Assembly (NCBI RefSeq): GCF_036241575.1
Contig: NZ_CP108455.1
Coordinates: 6,803,001 to 6,867,000, forward strand
DNA from: Streptomyces sp. NBC_01267
GTDB lineage: Bacteria; Actinomycetota; Actinomycetes; Streptomycetales; Streptomycetaceae
Reading direction: 5' to 3'
DNA: 64,000 bases
The notes under the pieces: model-generated
What the model saw: the letters and a program-made list of their open reading frames with translations, nothing else
Told to the model about the DNA's origin: nothing
Database searches by the model: none
Made by a program: the position numbers and the translations under genes
Part shown: positions 59,466-64,000 of the stretch, piece by piece
How positions within the stretch are numbered: position 1 is the stretch's first letter
How the letters are laid out: the number at the start of each line of letters is the position of its first letter

Positions 59466-61181
59466 TCAGCCGCGGTGGCGCAGCACCGTGCGCAGCAGCC
59501 CCTCGTCGTACAGGTGCTCCTCCAGTGCCAGTACGGCCTCAGCGGCCTCCTGGGGCTCCTGGCACGCGACCGCGATCAGGCCCCAGCGGGACGGCACGGA
59601 GGTGATCACCCGCGTGTGGTGCCCGGTGTCCGCGGCGTCGACGGCGGCTTTCAGCCACCGCAGGTCGGTTCCCGCAGTGGGCCGGACCACCTTCGTCGCC
59701 GCGTGCACGCCCGCGCCGCGCACCTCGCGCGCCTCCCGGAGGAAGGCCCGGACGTACTCGGCCCCGTTGGACGAGAGGTTCAGGTCCTGCATGCCCACCA
59801 CGGGCCGTTCGCCGAACCGTCCACCGATCCGGGCGATCGCGAAGTCGACCCCGCCCTTGACGAAGCCGAGACTCCGGCCGTTGCCCTCGAAGGCGCCGAG
59901 CAGCTCGCGCATCCCCTCCCGCACGAAGCGGAAGTGCTCCACCGTGATGCCCACGTTCCGGCAGGAGTGCTCGTCGATGTAGACGCTGCCCTCCCAGACG
60001 CTGCCGCGCGTGATCTGGATCGTCGCCCCCTCGGCCAGCCGCCCGGCGACGACGTGGGCGGACGGCGCGAGGATGAAGTCGTAGCCGTCGATCGGGTGCC
60101 GCAGGTAGTCGGTGTGCGCCTCCAGTACGTAGTCCTCCTCGGTCTCCATCGCCTGGCGCGCCAGCGCGCCCAGCGCCTCCTCGTCGCCGAGCGGGACGGC
60201 GGTGCGGATCCTGCTGCCGGTCAGTCCCGTCGCCGGTTTGAAGCAGCCCAGGGGGAGGCCGTAGCGCTCCCGCAGCAGCCGCGCCGCGCCGGCGACCCGC
60301 GCGGTCACCTCGGCCAGGCCGGCCCCGGCCCTGCTGATCGAGTATCCGGGGACCCTCGGGAGCACGACGCCGAACTCGCGGTGGAACGGCGTCAGATGCG
60401 ACTCCGCCGCGAGCAACTCGTACGGATCCGCCCGCCGGGCACCGTCGGCCAGCCCCTCGGCCTCCTCGACGGTGGGGTAGAGCGTCGTCTTGTGGTTCCA
60501 CAGCCGCCCGATCTCCGGACCGTTGGCATCCACCCGCAGACGGGCCGGGCCCGCCGTACGCCGCAGCCAGACCAGGAGGATCTGTGCCTCCAGATCGAGG
60601 GCGAAGAGCCGGACCACGGTGTGCGGGGCTTCGCGCAGGCGGCTCACGATGCGGTGCAGGCCGGTCCGCTCCCCGGACTCGGCATACGTCATGGCCTGCG
60701 TCAGCAGGGCGTGCGTGAGGTAGTAGAACTCCAGGCCGGGAACCTCCACCCCTTCGGCCTCGCTCGCGGCGACCGCCTGCCGCCAGGGCTCGGTACGCCC
60801 GACGACGAGGTCACCCGGTCCGGCGAGATAGACCGCGCGGGCTTCGTTGTACGACGCGAAGTCGTCCGGCGACGTGCCCTCGACGACATGCGCCAGATCG
60901 GCTTCGAAGCATTTCTTCAGGCTGGTGGCGGCACCGATGACGACGGCGGGCTGCTCGCCCCGCAGGGCTCCGTACGGCTCCAGTTCGGCGCGTGCCGCCG
61001 CCGGTACCTGGGACAGATCGAGGCCGAGCAATCGGTGGGAGACCGCCTGCAAATCGTCCGGGGAAAGCACCACGGGCCCGGTACAGAAGCCCTCCCACGG
61101 CACGGTGCGCCCGTCGGGGGCGACGACCGGGACGGGTTCGTCCGCGGCCGTTCGGACGGAACTGGTATATGCCTGCAACAT
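59466..61181 (-). CDS. ATP-grasp-like ligase (putative)
   Basis: A 571-residue protein with no signal peptide. I read the C-terminal 300 residues as an ATP-grasp fold: GLPLGCFKPATGLTGSRI (nucleotide-binding Lys), DYVLEAHTDYL (hinge), and FVKGGVDFAIARIGG ... VVGMQDLNLSSNGAEY (metal-binding Asp and Asn), similar in layout to the NLR-GGTTHP end of PGM1-type peptide ligases. The N-terminal half is unassigned. The ATG at 61181 follows CAGGAGA. Beside the chlorothreonine genes it could join the product to another amino acid. The family call is by eye and the link to the pathway is inferred. Confidence 0.62.
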   Translation of the reverse strand: MLQAYTSSVRTAADEPVPVVAPDGRTVPWEGFCTGPVVLSPDDLQAVSHRLLGLDLSQVPAAARAELEPYGALRGEQPAVVIGAATSLKKCFEADLAHVVEGTSPDDFASYNEARAVYLAGPGDLVVGRTEPWRQAVAASEAEGVEVPGLEFYYLTHALLTQAMTYAESGERTGLHRIVSRLREAPHTVVRLFALDLEAQILLVWLRRTAGPARLRVDANGPEIGRLWNHKTTLYPTVEEAEGLADGARRADPYELLAAESHLTPFHREFGVVLPRVPGYSISRAGAGLAEVTARVAGAARLLRERYGLPLGCFKPATGLTGSRIRTAVPLGDEEALGALARQAMETEEDYVLEAHTDYLRHPIDGYDFILAPSAHVVAGRLAEGATIQITRGSVWEGSVYIDEHSCRNVGITVEHFRFVREGMRELLGAFEGNGRSLGFVKGGVDFAIARIGGRFGERPVVGMQDLNLSSNGAEYVRAFLREAREVRGAGVHAATKVVRPTAGTDLRWLKAAVDAADTGHHTRVITSVPSRWGLIAVACQEPQEAAEAVLALEEHLYDEGLLRTVLRHRG

Positions 61182-61809
61182 GGTCTCCTGACGGGGGACG
61201 AGAGAGCGAACCGGTGGGCCGCCGTGCCGGGCCCGGCCGGGAATCCGAAGAGACGAAGAAGTGCTGACGAGGAGTCGGTGCCCGCATGCGCCGACGTGTT
61301 CATACCCTGGCGGTACAGGCGTTCCGCATGCTATCGGGAAAGAGGTGGCGATCCGACGGGGACGACGCTCGCGTATTCCCGGAAGAAATTCCTCTCCCGA
61401 AGAGCGCGGCGAGCGGGTCGAATTCGGGATCCGGGGCGGGGGCCGGGACCAGAAGTGGTAGGCCGCAGCAGGCGGCGCCGACGGAAACGGCCGAATGGGA
61501 GCCGGGGCTCGGTATTCGGAACGGATCGCGGCGCTACGGGACCTGAACTCCACCGACCGGACCATACCCGTCACCGATCGGGAGAACCACGGCTGAACTC
61601 CCCGGATCCGGGCCCGTAACCGGGGCGGAAGGCGAAGGAGTACGCCGGCGCTTCCTGCCGGAGGCGGGTCGTGAGCGGCGGCGCGAGATCGATAGCCTGC
61701 TCGAAGACGAGGTGAGCGAGCGGGCAGGGACGGGATCCCGCGGATCCTCCCGGGCCCCGGTCGTGAGCCGTGATCGGTCCGCCTGCACGTACAACTGACG
61801 AGGTGACGC
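61182..61809. other. Divergent intergenic region
   Basis: 628 bases between the ATP-grasp-like gene and the second gamma-glutamyltransferase homologue. The longest plausible frame (86 codons from 61286) has poor third-position GC and no ribosome-binding site, so I do not call it. The segment 61300-61400 is lower in GC and may hold both promoters. No repeat or mobile-element feature is evident. Confidence 0.6.
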
Positions 61810-61812
61810 GTG

Positions 61813-63615
61813 ATGTTCACGACCCGGCCCACCCTCCAGGGCAGCTTCGGCATGGTGTCGTCCACCCACTGGCTGGCCTCGCAGTCCGCGATGGCCGTTC
61901 TGGAGGCCGGCGGCAACGCCTACGACGCCGCCGTCGCCGCGGGCTTCGTCCTGCACGTCGTCGAGCCGCACCTCAACGGCCCGGCCGGTGAGGTGCCGAT
62001 GATCCTCGCCCCGGCGGACGGCCGGGTACAGGTGCTGTGCGGACAGGGCGTCGCCCCCGCGGGTGCCACCGTCGCCCACTACCGCTCGCTCGGGCTCGAC
62101 CTCGTTCCCGGCACCGGACCGCTGGCCGCCGCGGTGCCCGGCGCCTTCGACGCCTGGATGCTGCTGCTGCGCGACCACGGCACCAAGTCCCTCGCCGAGG
62201 TGCTGAAGTACGCCGTGGGGTACGCCGAGGACGGACATGCCCCGGTCGAACGCATCGGCCTGACCGTCGAGTCCGTACGCGAACTCTTCGAGAGCGAGTG
62301 GCGTTCCTCCGCCGACGTGTACCTGCCCGGCGGGAAGTCCCCCGCGCCGGGCGAGCTGTTCCGCAACCCCGCGCTCGCCGCGACCTGGCGCCGGGTGATC
62401 GCCGAGGCCGAGGCGGCGTCCGGCGACCGGGCCGGGCAGATCGACGCGGCCCGGACGGTCTGGCGCGAAGGCTTCGTCGCCGAGGCGCTGGTACGCCAGG
62501 CGGCCAGGCCCACCCTGGACACCAGCGGCAAGCGGCACACCGGCACCCTCACGGCGGCCGACCTCGCCGGGTGGTCCGCGACGTACGAGGAACCCGCGAC
62601 GTACGACTGGAACGGCTGGACCCTGTGCAAGGCCGGCGGCTGGAGCCAGGGCCCGGTCCTCCTCCAGCAGTTGGCGATCCTCCCGCCGGAGCTTCCGCTC
62701 TACGGATCCGCCGAGTACGTCCACCTCCTCGTCGAGGGCTGCAAGCTCGCGATGGCCGACCGGGAAGCCTGGTACGGCGACGCCGCCGGCGTACCGCTCG
62801 ACACGCTGCTCTCCGCCCCGTACAACACGGAGCGCCGCGCCCTCGTCACCGACCGGGCCTCGCACGAACTGCGCCCCGGCAGCCCCGGGGGCCGCGAGCC
62901 GCGGCTCAGCAGGCAGGCCACCGCCGTCGCCGCTGGTGAGCCCGGCTTCGACGCGTTGGGCATCCCGGCCGCCGGGGCGGGGGAGCCGACCGTCGCCCGG
63001 GACGGCGCCACCCGGGGCGACACCTGCCACCTCGACATCGTCGACCGCTGGGGCAACATGATCTCCGCGACCCCGAGCGGCGGCTGGCTCCAGTCCAACC
63101 CGGTCGTCCCCGAACTGGGCTTCCCGCTCGGCACCCGGCTCCAGATGGCCTGGCTGGACGAGGGGCTGCCGAACTCCCTCACCCCCGGCTGCCGCCCGCG
63201 CACCACCCTCACCCCGTCCCTGGCACTGCGCGACGGGGTCCCGGTGCTCGCCTTCGGTACGCCGGGCGGCGACCAGCAGGACCAGTGGCAGCTGCACTTC
63301 TTCCTCGCGGTGGCGCTCGGCGCGACCGTACGGGGCGGCCTCGACCTGCAAGGCGCCATCGACGCCCCGAACTGGCACAACGACTCGTTCCCCGGTTCCT
63401 TCCACCCCCGCACCATGCGGCCCGGCAGCGTCACGGTCGAGTCCCGCATCGGGCAGGACGTCATCGACGAGCTGCGCCGCCGCGGCCACGACGTGACGGT
63501 CGGCGACGCCTGGTCGGAAGGCAGGCTGTGCGCGGTCGCCCGGGATCCCGGAACCGGCGTACTGAGCGCTGCGGCGAACCCCAGGGGAATGCAGGGTTAC
63601 GCCGTCGGTCGCTGA
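61813..63615 (+). CDS. Gamma-glutamyltransferase family protein (no signal peptide)
   Basis: A 600-residue Ntn-hydrolase of the gamma-glutamyltransferase superfamily, lacking a signal peptide, unlike the secreted ggt at 8207. LEAGGNAYDAAVAAGFVLHVVEPHLNGPAGE is the N-terminal core, and the autoprocessing Thr is in TRGDTCHLDIVDRWGNMIS. Substrate-loop residues differ from glutathione enzymes, so it may be an acylase or a pathway-specific hydrolase. The ATG at 61813 has GAGGTG upstream; a GTG one codon earlier is equally usable. Divergent from the ATP-grasp-like gene; membership in the biosynthetic locus is uncertain. Confidence 0.84.
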   Translation: MFTTRPTLQGSFGMVSSTHWLASQSAMAVLEAGGNAYDAAVAAGFVLHVVEPHLNGPAGEVPMILAPADGRVQVLCGQGVAPAGATVAHYRSLGLDLVPGTGPLAAAVPGAFDAWMLLLRDHGTKSLAEVLKYAVGYAEDGHAPVERIGLTVESVRELFESEWRSSADVYLPGGKSPAPGELFRNPALAATWRRVIAEAEAASGDRAGQIDAARTVWREGFVAEALVRQAARPTLDTSGKRHTGTLTAADLAGWSATYEEPATYDWNGWTLCKAGGWSQGPVLLQQLAILPPELPLYGSAEYVHLLVEGCKLAMADREAWYGDAAGVPLDTLLSAPYNTERRALVTDRASHELRPGSPGGREPRLSRQATAVAAGEPGFDALGIPAAGAGEPTVARDGATRGDTCHLDIVDRWGNMISATPSGGWLQSNPVVPELGFPLGTRLQMAWLDEGLPNSLTPGCRPRTTLTPSLALRDGVPVLAFGTPGGDQQDQWQLHFFLAVALGATVRGGLDLQGAIDAPNWHNDSFPGSFHPRTMRPGSVTVESRIGQDVIDELRRRGHDVTVGDAWSEGRLCAVARDPGTGVLSAAANPRGMQGYAVGR

Positions 63616-63656
63616 GCGGGCCCCCGCCCGTCACTGCCGTGTGCTGAGATGGACAC

Positions 63657-64000
63657 ATGATCGAACAACTCCTGACGAGGGACTTCTCCGATGTCGAGGC
63701 GGCGGTCCGCGAGGCCGCCGCCGCCGAGATCCTGCCGCGTTTCCGGCAGCTCGCCGCCCACGAGATCGCCGAGAAGAGCGGCCCGCACGACCTGGTGACC
63801 GTGGCCGACCGCGGCGCCGAGGAACACCTCACCGCCTCCCTGACCGCGCTGCTGCCGGGCTCGGTGGTGGTCGGTGAGGAGGCCGTCGCCGCCGACCCGT
63901 CCTCGTACGGAGCGGTGCGGGGCGAGGCGCCCGTCTGGATCGTCGACCCGGTCGACGGCACCCGCCAGTTCGTCCGCGGCGAACCGGGCTTCTGCACCCT
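63657..64000 (+). CDS. Inositol monophosphatase family protein (partial)
   Basis: The first 114 codons of a gene that runs off the window. EKSGPHDLVTVADRGAEE, VVGEEAV and WIVDPVDGTRQFVRG are the metal-binding motifs of the inositol monophosphatase / histidinol-phosphatase superfamily. It starts 41 bases after the preceding gene on the same strand. Substrate undetermined. Confidence 0.88.
   Translation, partial: MIEQLLTRDFSDVEAAVREAAAAEILPRFRQLAAHEIAEKSGPHDLVTVADRGAEEHLTASLTALLPGSVVVGEEAVAADPSSYGAVRGEAPVWIVDPVDGTRQFVRGEPGFCT

Noticed and set aside
61286..61546. Possible 86-codon gene in the divergent gap upstream of the second gamma-glutamyltransferase homologue.
   Set aside because: Third-codon-position GC is low for this DNA, there is no ribosome-binding site and the product is low-complexity Gly/Ser/Ala; I treat the gap as intergenic.

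Overview
The window is high-GC, gene-dense DNA with GTG/ATG starts, many 4-base start/stop overlaps, Tat and lipoprotein signals and large GntR/FCD and two-component inventories. It reads as a Streptomyces chromosome (inference from gene content and style; no rRNA or other taxonomic marker is present).

Layout. 1-5.5 kb: the end of a carboxymuconolactone decarboxylase, an MBL-fold hydrolase, exonuclease III, a small unknown protein and the gluABCD glutamate ABC transporter. 5.5-11.6 kb: a secreted CocE-like hydrolase, a membrane-anchored unknown, a secreted gamma-glutamyltransferase, methionine aminopeptidase and a divergent XRE-NUDIX pair. 11.9-15.5 kb: a reductive-pyrimidine/hydantoin catabolic run (carbon-nitrogen hydrolase, class III aminotransferase, dihydropyrimidinase). 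15.5-35.3 kb: a ~20 kb sugar-acid catabolic island. A minus-strand set holds an ABC importer, a carbohydrate-active enzyme, RraA, aldo/keto reductase, lactonase and GntR, then uronate dehydrogenase, 5-dehydro-4-deoxyglucarate dehydratase and glucarate dehydratase. A plus-strand set holds a Tat-exported beta-helix protein, SDR, GntR, galactonate dehydratase, aldose epimerase, KDPG/KDPGal aldolase and KDG kinase. At 35.7 kb lies an LLM-class oxidoreductase that I recall as a usual neighbour of dihydropyrimidinase in Streptomyces, so the island seems to split an older cluster.

36.9-51.3 kb: envelope and redox functions. These are a small secreted protein, a LysR regulator, a lipoate ligase, two paralogous membrane proteins, a two-component pair, a DedA-PAP2-PAP2 operon divergent from a BlaI/CopY repressor, an ApbE/FMN-binding/ferric-reductase flavin cassette and a second two-component pair. 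Matching dyads lie in front of the BlaI gene and between the two membrane-protein genes, defining a small candidate regulon.

51.3-61.2 kb is the most striking part: a compact biosynthetic locus built on threonine halogenation. It encodes an adenylation-carrier (A-T) protein with a threonine specificity code, a SyrB2-type non-heme iron halogenase (HxA instead of HxD), a SyrC-like alpha/beta-hydrolase with a Cys nucleophile, an FkbM methyltransferase fused through an apparent degenerate adenylation tail to a carrier domain, a type II thioesterase, an isovaleryl-CoA-dehydrogenase-type flavoprotein and, in a separate unit, an ATP-grasp-like ligase. The logic suggests 4-chlorothreonine made on the A-T protein, moved to the methyltransferase-carrier protein, possibly O-methylated and cyclised or desaturated, then released and perhaps ligated. 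The combination is not one I recognise. The window closes with a second, cytoplasmic-type gamma-glutamyltransferase homologue and a truncated inositol-monophosphatase family gene. I see no tRNA, rRNA, CRISPR array, insertion sequence or integrase.
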